A DNA stretch of 64,000 nucleotides from Pegoplata infirma (GCA_963921195.1 OY992537.1:76824894-76888893); one strand, 5' to 3'; shown: positions 43,263 to 54,715, numbered from the stretch's first letter. Notes: generated by a model not told the origin, from the sequence alone. A program made the numbers and translations.

Positions 43263-46182
43263 CACTGTAAGACAAATTTCAACTTTTTTTTTAACACCAG
43301 AACGAGACCTTATACACTTGAAAGTAGAGCCCCTCTGGAGTAAAACTGCATTTACAGTTTTTCATTCGGTGATCATTTGTCCTTTTTAGAGGACTTTAAA
43401 GTTTGAAGGACATTTAAAGTAAAAAAAAAATATTTCTACTTATCCTACGATACTGAGATAAAAAGCAAATGAAAGAGGAAAGCTTCCTCAATTTTTTAAA
43501 CATGTTCGTTTTGTCATATCAGGTTAAAAGGATATCAATAAGGTCCTTTCAAAACTTTGTCCTTTAATATCCTTGAGAATTTCCAGCCATTTCTTCCGGA
43601 AAAAATATATGTTAAGGACATTGATATGCACTAACACATTGTTAAATTTCATCCTTCTCACTTTGTTAGTTTAGTGTAAAAAAAATAAGTTTTTATATAT
43701 AACTGAAAATATATTTTTTTGTTTACACATAGCCTCCCAAATATTAACCAATTTTCTTGAAAAAAAAAAATCTAACACATGAATAAATGGATATACATGT
43801 GAAACTGGACCTTCCATGGAGTAAAAGTACGTTCATAGTTTTTTATTCGGTGATCCGGTCTCCTTTAAATACCATGTACAATGTTAACCAAGGTGAGAGA
43901 TTTAAAAAAACAAATGAATTTGTTTCTTTGGGTTAATAATTTATGTTTTTTTTTTGTTTGGTTTAGTTTTTAGATTTAAAATTTTTTTTAATAGTTTTAT
44001 TAACAATCTAATGGATTGTCTTTATAATTTTGTTAACTAATATTAAAATGCATCATTTGAAGTCTATATGTAAATAAATCGTATAAAAAACACGTGTTTA
44101 CTTATTTGTACTTTTACTTATGCAAGTATATGCTATATGTATGACAATTGCTGTGTTTTTCAATAAGTGGATTTATTTTCGGATTAATCTTATTTAGTTC
44201 AAAATAAATAAATTAAAATGCCAAAACAAATTTGGAATATTTTTTTTTTCCACAATCTACGATAAATAAGCAATTATTATCCTAAAAAATAATAAAAACA
44301 AGTAAGAAAATTATAGTCGGTCAAGACCGACCATATAATACCCTACATCAGAGTTTCCCGGAAAATGGGTCCCAAGTTCAAACATGGACTGATTAGATCT
44401 ATATTTTGTCAAATCTTTAATAAGTGTAAAAAGCACTCACTAATCAAATTTGAGTGGAATAGGCTTCTTTTTGTTGACAATAAATCGCTTCAACTGAATA
44501 TCGGGGGAAATTTCCACATGGGACCTAAGTCCAAAAATGGTCCGATGATAATCAGATTTGATAAGGTTATTAAAGAACGCGTTTAACATACACAAACAGA
44601 ATTTTAATTAAATATTTTCTATTTTCATGAAATTTGAGAGATTTATGTGAAAATCGGGAAGGTGGTTTGTATGGGGGCTACAAGAAGAACTGGTCCGATT
44701 TCTTTAAAATTCGGAATGTTGATTTGTGTGGATAAAACATGATTACCTGGCAAATTTCGAAAAGATACCTATTAAAATGCGGCTATTAGAGTCATTTGAG
44801 CCAAAACTAAAGAGGACATTTGTATGGGGGCTAGGTCTAAATATGGACCGATTTTTTCCAATTTCAATAGGCTTCGTCCTTGGGCCAAAAGAGGCTTAAG
44901 TTTCAAATTTCAAGTCAATTGATTAAGAATTGCGACCTGTATCGTGTTTACACCGTTTACATGGACAGACAGACGGACGGACGGACGGACGGACATCGCT
45001 AAATCGACTCAAAAAGTGATTCTAAGTCGATCGGTATACTTAAAAGTGGGTCTAGGACCAATATTTCGGGTAGTTACAAACATCAGCACAAACTCATTAT
45101 ACCCTGTACCACAGTGTGGTGTAGGGTATAAAAATCTGGAAACTTAAAAAAGTTATAAATAAATAAAAATAATTCCAAATAAATTTTAGGATTTAATAAA
45201 TCCGTTTTGGATTAATTTTGTTTTATTTATAACTTTTCTCATTTTCCAAATTTGTTCATTGTTTTTTTCGGATTATAATTGCAAATTTATTGTAGGTTAC
45301 GGAAAAAAATATTCCAAATTAGTTTTAGTATGTTAAAATATTTTTTTTTAACAAAACAAGATTAATCAGAAAATAAATCCACTTATTGAAAAACACAGCA
45401 AATAAATTTTTTTAACTCTTGCTTTAAACAACAACCTAAAATTAAGGCAAAGCCGAAAAACTTCCTCTGAAATTCTTGAGTTTGACTTTATATCACCATT
45501 TCCGCAACAAACTAATAGAAGTAATTTTAAAAAGTTTTTGAATTTTATATGTCATTTGTAACTTAAAAGTTTATTTAAAAGGAGACCGGATCACCGAATA
45601 AAAGACTGTGAACTTACTTTTACTCCATGCAGGGTCCAGTTTCACATGTATATCCATTTATACATGTGTTACATTTTTTTCCAAGAAAATGGGTTAATAT
45701 TTGGGAGGCTATGTGTAAATAAAAAATATAAGTATTTTCAGTTATATATAAAAACTTATTTTTTTTTTTTACACTAAACTAACAAAGTGAGAAGGATGAA
45801 ATTTAACAATGTGTTAGTGCATATCAATGTCCTTAACATACATTTTTTCCGGAAGAAATGGCTGGAAATTCTAAAGGATATTAAAGGACTAAATTTTGAA
45901 AGGACCTTATTGACATCCTTTTAACCTGATATGACAAAACGGACATGTTTAAAAATTTGAGAAGACTTTCTTCTTTCATTTGCTTTTTATCTCAGCATCG
46001 TAGGATAAGTAGAAATATATTTTTTTTTTTTTTACTTTAAATGTCCTTGAAAACTTTAAAGTCATCTAAAAAGGACAAATGATCACCGAATGAAAAACTG
46101 TAAATGCAGTTTTACTCCAGAGGAGCTCTACTTTCAAGTGTATATGGTCTCGTTCTGGTGTTAAAAGTAGTGTTGTACGGTG
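43263..46182. mobile_element. Giant palindromic element P with 3-bp TTA TSD, split by D2
   Basis: The ends are CACTGTAAGACAA (43263) and the inverse of CACCGTACAACA (46182), flanked by TTA (43260-43262, 46183-46185). Arms of about 0.95 kb pair over their length: AACACCAGAACGAGACCTTA, GGTGATCATTTGTCCTTTTT, TTCTTCCGGAAAAAATAT and TAGCCTCCCAAATATTAACC all recur inverted at 45600-46165. D2 sits at the centre (44298-45131). Ends resemble those of element G (CACCGCTCAACA, also TTA), so both may use one transposase type. Confidence 0.85.
44298..45131 (-). mobile_element. D2 Helentron/DINE-like element at the centre of P
   Basis: It starts ACAAGTAAGAAAATTATAGT with hairpin GTCGGTCAAGACCGAC, and ends ACCCTGTACCACAGTGTGGT then GTAGGGTATA. 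The GACGGACGGACGG microsatellite is at 44971-44995. It is the reverse-orientation partner of 20369-21138 with similar length (834 versus 770 bp). Its insertion in the loop of a palindrome would stabilise that palindrome by lengthening the spacer. Confidence 0.82.
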
Positions 46183-46649
46183 TTATAATATAAAAATGGT
46201 TTTATTGATTTCTACTTAGAAATAGAATTAATTGATTAATCTAAATTATCATAAAGAGAGCTTGAATAAATAAATTAGAGTACAAGGCTAAAACGGAGAT
46301 CTGTCGTACCTCCTACGTTTCAGAGCATGATGGAAAGCCCGCGCGGTGGCTCGGTGCGGCTCAGTGGCGGCGCTCTTCCATCACCTCCTACTGATCAGAG
46401 CGTACGAAGAGGAGAAGACATTACTGCAGCTGTATGGCGATGGCTTTGCTATGTTGGCCAGGCGTTGATGGCGTAGCAGCGCAGTTAGGGGGTAACATGA
46501 CGTTGTCGATGCGATGAGTGTATCTTCTTGATGATTATACGCGTTGAGAGAAACCGTCGGAGGCACTTCTCTTATATACTCGTGGACGAGAACCTGCGTA
46601 GGCACTTCGTTTAAATAAATTGGCAGCGTCGTTCTGCGGCGGGAGAGGA

Positions 46650-47022
46650 GAGGTACCTTTCGGTCGGAACGCCTCTATGGGAAAACTAGCGGCGCGAGCG
46701 AGCGGCGACGTCTGTATTGTCGGAGAGAAAGAGGTACCATTAAATCGGAACACCTCCATCAAACGCGCAGATAAGTTAGGGGATCGCGAGCAAGGAAAGC
46801 GAGGGGATACGCGGAGAGTTCGAGGGCAACGCGAACGCACGGAGAAGTTGGGGCACCTGTGATAAGGCACGCCTCAGTTGCTCTGCATGGAGGTACCTTT
46901 TAATCGGAACACCTCTGCGAGAGTGTGAGGTACCTTTTTTTTCGGAACTCCTCTCTTCGATTGAAGGTGCCTTTGAGTCGGAACTCCTTCATCGATGAGA
47001 GGTACCTTATAGGCACACCTCT
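46650..47022. repeat. Six hairpin units, GAGGTACC..GGAACACCTC
   Basis: The units are at 46650-46676, 46731-46757, 46890-46916, 46927-46954, 46963-46990 and 46997-47022. Each has a GAGGTACC-type left half and an inverse TCGGAAC(A/G)CCTC right half with a short loop, so each folds on itself. Further GGCACTTC half-units are near 46560 and 46597. In the third and fourth units the loop varies while the stem is kept. Confidence 0.8.
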
Positions 47023-47170
47023 GAGTCATTGGTAACTTACAATTGGAATGCGCTTAGCGGCACTCATTCCATTTGAGCCTTACCATGGTGTGATCGCCTT
47101 GACGGCCACTCACTGACTGACCTATTATGTGCAGAGTCCCTTCTTATATAGGACAATGACATACACAATG

Positions 47171-47216
47171 GTGAAGAGATCGGGAGAGGGAGAGGGAGAG
47201 AGAGAGGAAGAGAGAA
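47171..47216. repeat. GA-rich microsatellite
   Basis: GGGAGAGGGAGAGGGAGAGA and continuing AGAGAGGAAGAGAG, purine-only. Confidence 0.85.
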
Positions 47217-47376
47217 CAATTTCTGCTATTTGTTTTCTTGCTCTTTCCATCTTTCACTCCTTTTGTTTTATTTTATTTTCTTTTCTTAGAGGGTTTTTAT
47301 TTTTAAAGATAATAGAAGAAGCAACAAAAAATAAAAACAATTCAATTTTAAAATAAAACAAAACAATTCATTTAGA

Positions 47377-47485
47377 ACAAAAAAATAAAAAATATATCAT
47401 AATAAAAAACGTGTAGGCAAAATTGAGGGCAGCGATTTTTGCGGCTTTACAGTTTTTCTGGGAACTCCAAAAAAATCTTTTTTAT
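47377..47485. other. Short spacer
   Basis: A-rich; no feature. Confidence 0.3.
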
Positions 47486-47810
47486 ACCCTCCAACCACAG
47501 TATTGGGGTATACTCACTTTGTCATTTCGTTTGTAACGCATCGAAATATCGGTCGGGGACCCCATAAAGTATATATATTATTGATCCATGATCGATTCTA
47601 AGACATTCTGTGAATGTCCGTCCGTCTGTCTATAGATGGCACGATTCAGTCCAAAATAAAAGACCTTTCCTGCTGAAATTTGGCACGAATATGTCTTATG
47701 GTCCTAGGCAGGTTAAGTTCGGAAATGGGCAAAATCGGACAAGGGGAAATAAGTTCCCCCTTGAAGAATTGAACCAACCTCTGAAAAAATACACTTTTTA
47801 ACATGTTTTT

Positions 47811-48742
47811 TATACCCTCCACTTCTAGTGATAGAGGGTATATATAAGTTTGTCATTCCGTTTGTAACACATCGAAATATTGGTCTAGGATCCCATAAAG
47901 TATATATTTCATGATCCCCGATCGATTTTAAGTCGATCTAGAGATGTCCGTCCGTCCGTCCATCCGTCCGTATGTCTGTCCATCCGTAAAAAACACGCTA
48001 ACTTTTGAAAGACTTTAAAGAGGTTACTGAAGTTTGGCATATATGTTGGTCATTTACCTGGTCAGGTTGGTATTGCAATCCAGCCAAATCGGTCCAGTGG
48101 TTCAAAAGTTATGAGCAAAAGAGTAAATTTCGGCAAGGGTTTTTCGCGAATTTACGAGATAAAAAAACACTATAACTTTCGAAAGACAATAATGAGACTA
48201 CTGAAGCTTAGGACGTATCTTTGCCGTTACTCAGTTTTATTTGGTATTGAATTTCAGCTCAATCGGTCCAGTGGTTCAAAAGTTATAAGCAAAACGCTGA
48301 ATTTCAGATTGGTTTCATCTTAAATGCCACGTGTTTAAACAAGTTTTAAAAGCATTGGTAGTAACTTAACAATGCTTTTCAAACTTGTTTAATTTTAAAG
48401 CAATGATTTTTAAACTTGTTTCGTTTTAAAAGCATTGGTAACTTAAAAAGTACACTCGAAAAAAATTTTACACTCAAAAAATATTTACACTAAAAAAATA
48501 TTTAAACTCAAAAAAAAAATTTTTTTTTACAAAAATGACAATATTTTGTGTACATACGTACGTGCATTCATTTTTCTTTGTTTTTTAATGACAAAAAAGA
48601 GTTTTTTACTCAAAATAAAACATTTCTAATCAAAATTTTTAATTTTTTTCACGTTAATATTAAAAAATGTACTATCCTTTAAAATAGACATTGTGGAGGG
48701 TATTTATAGATTCGGCAAAATCGAATTTAAATTTCAACTTGT
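47811..48742 (+). mobile_element. D1-variant element inserted in the outer D1
   Basis: It begins TATACCCTCCACTTCTAGTG with inverse AGAGGGTATA, carries GTCCGTCCGTCC at 47948-47970, and ends GGAGGGTATTTATAGATTCG then a damaged hairpin and CAACTTGTTT. Same orientation as the outer copy. It is the source subfamily for the fragments at 7964-8063 and 51447-51467. Confidence 0.8.
47990..48310. repeat. Two tandem units of about 170 bp inside the inner D1
   Basis: AACTTT(T/C)GAAAGAC, then ACTGAAG, then CAATCGGTCCAGTGGTTCAA plus AAGTTATNAGCAAAA recur with a shift of about 175 bp. Confidence 0.75.
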
Positions 48743-48942
48743 TTTTTTGTATTTGTGTTAAATAAATGAAACATTTGGTATATTTATCGCGATGGGAAGG
48801 GGCTCCCACTGACCCCATCACTTCCCCCAAAAAAAAAACGCCCCTGACAATTTTTTTTTTTTATTTTTTTCTTACATTTTGGAGGGTATAAAAGATTTGA
48901 CACAGCCGAATTTAACACTCTCACTTGTTTAACTTTAAAAAT

Positions 48943-49615
48943 TTTAAAGATTTTTTTTTTTAAAGTTCAAGTTCTCAGAAATATTCAGAAAATAAAACTA
49001 AAAAACTAAAAAACTCAAAAACAAAAAGATCATAAGAATTAAGAAGAAACAAAAATATAATAGAATCATTTGAAAACATTAAAATCCCATATCAAGTGCC
49101 TTTAATTAAATTTTATTGACTGTATGTTCGTTCATATGAATATGCCACACACTAAACAATGTTGCACTACACTACACAATAACAAAACTACACAAAACAC
49201 TACAAAAAAATGAAAATACTTAGTAGCAACCAGCTAAGTGCCTTCTTTTGTGTAAATATGTTACAACTTCCGTTAGTTGGTAGTAAATAAAGCAAAGGAA
49301 ATAGTAGAAAATGTAAGAAAATTGTAAACATCAACATCAACAACAACTTAAAATGAAAAATAACTAGAAAAAGGTTCGCTCGTACCATCACAAGTATTCG
49401 TTATTGCTGTTTTTTTTTTTTTTTTTTCTTAAACATTTTTCTTGGAAAATTACTGTTACTTTTTTACTCGACTCAAAATTTCTAATAACAAAAACTGTAT
49501 AAAAAAACATGCGAACGTAAATTACTGCAGAATACAAAACAACATCAAGATGTTGTAATAATGATTGTGTAGGATGACAAAAACAACAATAACAACAACC
49601 AAATGGAGAAGTTGA
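48943..49615. other. Low-repeat, possibly host stretch
   Basis: No TIR or tandem array except a T18 run near 49411 and ACAACAACAA words. Minus-strand frames at 49200 and 49388 are low-complexity. It continues at 51047 on the other side of element Q, as shown by the shared AATGAAAGC target site. Confidence 0.35.
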
Positions 49616-49830
49616 AATGAAAGCTAGAGTTGTCAAAACCGATTTCCGAAGTATTCGAAAAATCGATTTTTTTCAATTTTTCCGGTTTTTTAAAACCGGT
49701 TTTTTAAAAAAGGCCGGTTTTCGAAGTATTCGAGAAACCGATTTTTTGGTCTCGAATAATCGACTTTTTCATATATTTATTTTTTTTCGTTATTTTGCAT
49801 TCAATGAAATTTTTTAGTAAACATCTCTAA

Positions 49831-50300
49831 TAGTGCGTTTACAGTGGTTTTCTAATCTAGCTTAAAGTAGATTGTGGCTCCAATCTAGCTTCAATCTATT
49901 AGATTGCCCATACAAATTTATTTTTTTCAATCTAGTAGTTTAGACTCTAATCGGCAAACACAAATCGGCAAAGTTTGATACAACTCTGTATTTCTGTTAT
50001 TTTCATTTTCCAACACTGAAAAACACCGACACAAAGCCTGCCATTTTGATGACGCCGCAAAGTATGTTTATGCCGCCGACATTGTTAATTGTAAACGCCT
50101 TCACTGTCCTTGGTAATCATACGGCGACTAATTACCGTCGCTGTCTTTTGACGCAGTCACACACATTTATTACCAACTTGTTATTTTAAATGCCAATCCT
50201 AATCTTCTCAAATGTAAAAAATGCCAATGTAAACGGTACAGATTACAAAGTAGATTAAAATCGCACTTTACTAGATTAGAATTCCAATGTAAACGCACTA
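49831..50300. mobile_element. Harbinger-like MITE R, 470 bp, nested in Q
   Basis: The ends TAGTGCGTTTACAGTGG and CCAATGTAAACGCACTA are inverse, flanked by TAA (49828-49830, 50301-50303). A 3-bp TWA duplication is the established PIF/Harbinger pattern. Inner words TCTAATCTAGCTT and AATCTAGTAG recur inverted. It is non-coding. Confidence 0.85.
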
Positions 50301-50375
50301 TAAGTTGAGAAATCGGATGTCCCCAAATCATTTGAAATGTATCCTTTTTTTGCCTTACTTACGAGCATATTTTTT

Positions 50376-50815
50376 TCTACTCACAATCACGTGAGTAAAT
50401 TTTTGACAACTCACACTCACGTTCATTCTCACTCACGTTCATTCACGCTCACGTTCACTCACACTCGCGAAACTTTTTATACAAAAAAAAACTTTTAAAA
50501 ATTAAGATTTCAAAAATGTAAGAAAATTTTTAGCAAACTTTAAATTTTAGCCAAATTCTACAATTTTGTTTGTCTTTTTCGGGATTTTTAAAATTTTTTT
50601 CCTTTTTTTGGGATGAAAGGAAATATAAAGAACAAATAAATCACGCAAACTCAAGCAAAAAAGTCGTCTCATGCATACTCACTCACGCAAAAATCTTGCT
50701 CACACACAATCACTCACGCAATTTTTTTCCTCTAACACCCACTTACAATCACGTGAGTTACTTAAATTTCAGTCACACTCACGCATGAATCACGCACTAA
50801 ACTGCTCATGTGCCA
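50376..50815. repeat. Dispersed CACTCACG simple repeats
   Basis: Two clusters (50376-50475 and 50640-50815) of ACTCACGTTCA / ACTCACACTCACG words, each bordered by a TCACAATCACGTGAGT-type word. Open frames here are repeat read-through. Confidence 0.7.
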
Positions 50816-51046
50816 ATCTCTATTCTGAATTATGTACAAATAGCTTGTTTTGCTTTCCTTTTTTATTGTTTTGTTTTACTTTTTTATCAAATAAATAATT
50901 AAAAAACAAAAACCGAAAAACCGATTATTCGAAACCGGTTTTTTGTAACTAAACCGAAAAACCGATTTTTTTAAAAGGCGGTTTTTCGAAATATTCGAAA
51001 ATCGGTTTTTGAAATTGACGAATATTTGACAACTCTAAATGAAAGC

Positions 51047-51446
51047 CAAAAGCAATTGTTATCAAAGCATAAGTGGAAAATAAGCAAAATAAAATGTGCA
51101 TTATATTTGATTATATAATTGTGTTTATTATACATATAATAAGAGAACCATGAAGGAAAAAACAAGAAAAATAATAAATAATATGGCAGTATCATAAGAT
51201 GCACTTAATGTTGCAGATTTATACTTTAAGATAATATACAGAACAACAAAAAACATGTTTTCTTTATTATCGGAACTTTAATGATAAACAAAGGTTTACT
51301 ATGGGGAGTATTCCGGTTGCTGTGGATAATAAACAAAATAGTAATTTAGAATCTGCCATTTTTTATTTGAGAAAAAATTTTAATATAAACTATGTATGTA
51401 TATTGTCACCTAAAATGCAAAACAGGGTAAAACGATGTTAATTTTT
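51047..51446. other. Low-repeat, possibly host stretch
   Basis: AT-rich continuation of 48943-49615 beyond element Q. No feature. Confidence 0.35.
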
Positions 51447-51467
51447 TATACTCTCCACTCTAGTGAT
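51447..51467 (+). mobile_element. D1-variant head, truncated
   Basis: TTATACTCTCCACTCTAGTG matches the inner D1 head at 47811 and is cut by element L. Confidence 0.5.
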
Positions 51468-51469
51468 CA

Positions 51470-53550
51470 GGCTCGGATCCAGGGGGGAGAATGGGAATTC
51501 TACCCCCCCCCCCAAAACAATTTCAAAAAAGAAAGAAAAAAAGAAAGAAAGAAGGGGAAAGGAAAAAAGATAAAAAGAAAATGCACAGATTGTTAAAAAA
51601 CCTTAAGAAGAGTTTTATGTGTGCCAAAGAATTTTTTTCATCCTTAGGATAAAATGTTTCAGAATTTATGATATTTTATACGAGAAACTTAAATGACAAT
51701 AGAATTGTGAACATTTTCTAAACGAATAACTTTCCTTATCATTTTCTAAGGAAAAAGTAAGTATAAAGTATTGACTCTGAATGAAAGAATTTTTTTATTG
51801 AAAAATTATCTGAAATTTTAGGAAAAATGTCTTACAAATTTTTTATATAAAAAATCCCTCAGAATGTTTCAAAATCTGATAAGAGTTTTTCTACAAAAAA
51901 AAATTCAGAATCGGATAACATTTCTACAGAAAAAACGTCATTGAATCTTATTTTCTATGCGGAAATATATTTTCAAATCTTGGAATTTTTTTTATTGAAA
52001 AATTCTTAAGAATATTAGGATTTCTGTGTTTGAAAAATCTTTTAGAATCTGCGAATTTTTTATAGGAAAAGTTTATCAAAATCTATGATTTTCTTATAGG
52101 AAAAATATTTTAGAATTTTTCTATAGAAAACTATTTTGTATGAAAAATCTCTCAAAATCTGAAAATTTTTCTGTTGGAAGATTCTGAGAATTTTCTATAG
52201 GAAATGTGTCTCTGAATATGGAAATTTTTCTATTGAAAAATGTTTGAGAAGCTAAGAAATTGCCTTAAAAAACATTAGATGGCATTAAACCGTAAAATTT
52301 TTCTATAGAAAATATTACAACTATAAAATTAAAGATTTTAGTTTTTGAAAAGTTATAAAATTTCTTCATAAAATGTTTTAGAAACTGATACTTTTTTAAT
52401 TTCCGATAATTTTCTTTTACGAAATATGTTTGAGGATCTGAAAGTTTTTGTATACAAAAAATATGAAAATTACACCGCTCAACAGTCATTTTCCGGTTTG
52501 AATTCTGGTGATCAATTTTAGTAGACTTTGAACTCCTGATTCCAAATATGTACTCCAAATTTTTCCATCACGTCCAGATTTTTAGTTATTCATGGTTAAA
52601 AATGCGAAAAATTACGATTTTTGCATTATTTGAAAGCCTGCACAGCAGCCATTGAGTGGAATACAAATCTTGTATAAAGCGCAAAAGTTTAATTTGTCTT
52701 TGGTCTCCAACATAGAAAACAAATTTTTTCTAATTATTGCGTTTGGTAGGGTTACATACAATTGCGTTTTAACATGACTCTGTTAAAATTATCATTTTTG
52801 TAAAACAGTTAAGGTATTTTTCAAAGAAAAACTAAAAAAATAAATATTTTACAAATTTACGTTTTCTGTGTCATTTTTCGCACAAACCGGAAGATATCTT
52901 TAATGGGTTTAAAAGTCTATAAGAAAGAGTGAACTTTTGCCTAAATTTTGAGCGCATCACTGTAAAGATTGATCATCTGGTTTTTGTTTTAAAGCCTTTT
53001 AAAAATTATGCTTTTTCTAAATACATGTTTGGCCAATAATAGTGCAACAATTTCAAATTTTTTTGATCATACATTTGAGATCATAGTTCAATTCTACTCT
53101 TACGCTTTATACCAGATTTTTATTCCACCCAGTGGCTGCTGTGCAGGCTTTCAAAAAAATGCAAAAATCGCGTTTTTTCGCATTTTCAACCGCGAATAAT
53201 GAAAATTCTAGACGTGATAGAAAAATTTGGAGCACAGATTTGGAATCAGCGAGTCAAAATCTTAAAAAATCTTGTATCAAACATCATTCGATTTGTTGAG
53301 CGGTGTTATTTAAGAGATTTTTTATAAGAAAAGTATATCAGAATTTGGAAAAATTTTTTATAGAAAGAATGCCACATAATCTCAGATTAGTTCTATGTAT
53401 AAAATAAAGTTTAAAAATCGGATACATTTTCTAAGCGAAAAATGTTGAATCTGATTAGACCTTTTTTAGGCATTTAGTATCAAAATAAGTTTTTGAAACT
53501 AAGATTTTTTATACATATAAAAGTTTAAAAGTCTGTTCACAGTTGTGAAT
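51470..53550. mobile_element. L element: G/C-run start and minisatellite body, split by G copy 2
   Basis: It starts GGCTCGGATCCAGGGGGGAG, then a C11 run, then a GAAAGAAAGAAAG purine tract (51528-51590). The body (51600-52470 and 53310-53540) is the degenerate AGAATCT..TTTTCTATAGGAAAAA theme in 30-45-bp units. A similar start is at 59635. G copy 2 sits at 52473-53305. Confidence 0.6.
52473..53305. mobile_element. Palindromic element G, copy 2, with TTA TSD
   Basis: The ends are CACCGCTCAACAGTCATT and GATTTGTTGAGCGGTG, flanked by TTA (52470-52472, 53306-53308). Arms of about 400 bp pair, e.g. GAAAGCCTGCACAGCAGCCA near 52632 and its inverse near 53130. Reverse orientation relative to copy 1. 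A 3-bp TTA duplication fits PIF/Harbinger or CACTA-type elements. Confidence 0.87.
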
Positions 53551-53569
53551 GGCTATGATTGTCAGAACC

Positions 53570-53633
53570 CAATTTTTATGACTGAAAAGTCATAATATCA
53601 ATTTTTAATGACTGAAAAGTCATAATATAAATA
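53570..53633. repeat. Two copies of about 33 bp
   Basis: AATTTTTATGACTGAAAAGT followed by CATAATAT, repeated in tandem. Confidence 0.75.
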
Positions 53634-53649
53634 TTTCGTTACAAAACTA

Positions 53650-53752
53650 CAACAAAATTCAAAATATTAAAATTTTATTTGTAAATTTTATGATCATTTC
53701 GGGATCACGTCTTAAAATTTGCAAATAAAATTTAAAATTTTTTTGTTGGTTT
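53650..53752. repeat. Inverted repeat, arms about 40 bp
   Basis: CAACAAAATTC..AAAATTTTATTTG is answered by CAAATAAAATTTAAAA..TTTTGTTG around the centre ATCATTTCGGGATCACG. Confidence 0.6.
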
Positions 53753-54707
53753 GTGTAGAAAAATATTAAGACATATTTTTTCCCACAAATGAATATATTG
53801 AGGGTAAGTTAGGGTCAATATCTACCAATTTATTTTTTTTTGGAGTCAAAAAAAAAGGTCAATTTACAAAATTTTAAAAAATGAACGTATTGTAAGCACA
53901 TCTCGAATTATGGCTGAAAAGCTGCGTAATTTACAGTAAAATTTTTTGAATTAAAAAAAAAAATTGAAGTTTTCAGACGTTATCAAAAAGTCGATGTTTA
54001 TTTTTAAACGTTAAAAAATAAGTGATAATTACTTCGAATAGTTTTTTATTTTTTTTTTTTTACATTGAATACCAACAAAAAGTTGTCCAACTTTTTTTAA
54101 GATATCCACATTTTTTACTGGTCAGAATTATTGGAAAATTTTAAATTTTTCATTTTTTTGAAACAATCGCCATTTTAAAAAATTGCTTACTCAACATCTA
54201 CATGGTATAAAAATCTGAAAACTTGAGAGCAAGTTGCATTTATTACGTAATAAAACAAATGCAAAAAAAAATAGAAGAAGCATATCCAAAAGAAAAAAAG
54301 GACATTTTGAATTTCCTTATAATGTCCTGATGGTGTCCTTGATCGTATCGAGTCGGGATTTCCTGCAAAGGTTAGGAAACTTTATTGGGAATTCGAATAA
54401 AACAATATAAGTATAAATATCTTTAACATTTTCAATATTAAAAAATTTTCTGTTTTGGGGCTTGGTCCACAAAAAATGAGAATGCGTATATCTTGAGAAG
54501 GCGATTTGATATAACTTTTCTGATAACAGAATCGTGTTTAGGAGTCCAAAATACTTTAGAAAATGTACTTTAGAAAAATGTGCAAAATACTGCTTTTTGT
54601 AGAGGAGTGTTATAGTTAAAATTAATTGAAAAATTTATAAGGGGCGTATACATAATATTGTAATTACCTTTAAATATCAATCATACGCAATGGGGTACTG
54701 TGGTTTA
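53753..54707. other. Long stretch with nothing assigned
   Basis: AT-rich with A/T runs at 53829, 53954 and 54047. I see no gene or clear repeat. Confidence 0.3.
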
Positions 54708-54715
54708 TTTTTAAC

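Larger units (their letters stand above)
46197..47376 (-). mobile_element. GC-rich island, probable solo LTR or retroelement leader
   Basis: The stretch is strikingly GC-rich (46310-47120) in a window that is otherwise very AT-rich. Read on the minus strand it has TATATAAG boxes near 47145 and 46578 and an AATAAA signal at 46201-46206. It starts TGG and can end ACA before an A-run on both sides, which is compatible with a TG..CA LTR but not proof. There is no coding content despite open frames at 46535-46870. Composition marks it as foreign. Alternatives are a CpG-containing promoter or an exonised repeat. Confidence 0.4.
47486..48931 (+). mobile_element. D1 element, outer copy, split by an inner D1
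   Basis: The head is TATACCCTCCAACCACAGTA with ACCCCATAAAGTATATATAT and GTCCGTCCGTCTGTC; the tail is TTGGAGGGTATAAAAGATTT, CACAGCCGAATTTAACACTC and TCACTTGTTT. The missing middle is restored by comparison with 23366-24010. The inner element entered at a T-run after AACATG. Confidence 0.82.
49625..51037. mobile_element. 1.4-kb element Q with 9-bp TSD, hAT-like ends
   Basis: The ends are TAGAGTTGTCAAAACCGATT and the inverse of TAGAGTTGTCAAATATTCG. A perfect AATGAAAGC duplication flanks it (49616-49624, 51038-51046). The outer 180 bp on each side repeat AAAACCGATTTTTCGAATA-type words. TAGAG ends resemble hAT, whose TSD is normally 8 bp; here one base more matches, or one terminal base is untemplated. 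It carries the nested MITE R and a CACTCACG array. Confidence 0.82.

Noticed and set aside
46535..46870. Arg/Ser/Pro-rich open frames on both strands of the GC-rich island
   Set aside because: Long frames are expected by chance in GC-rich DNA, they overlap on both strands, and they translate the hairpin repeats.
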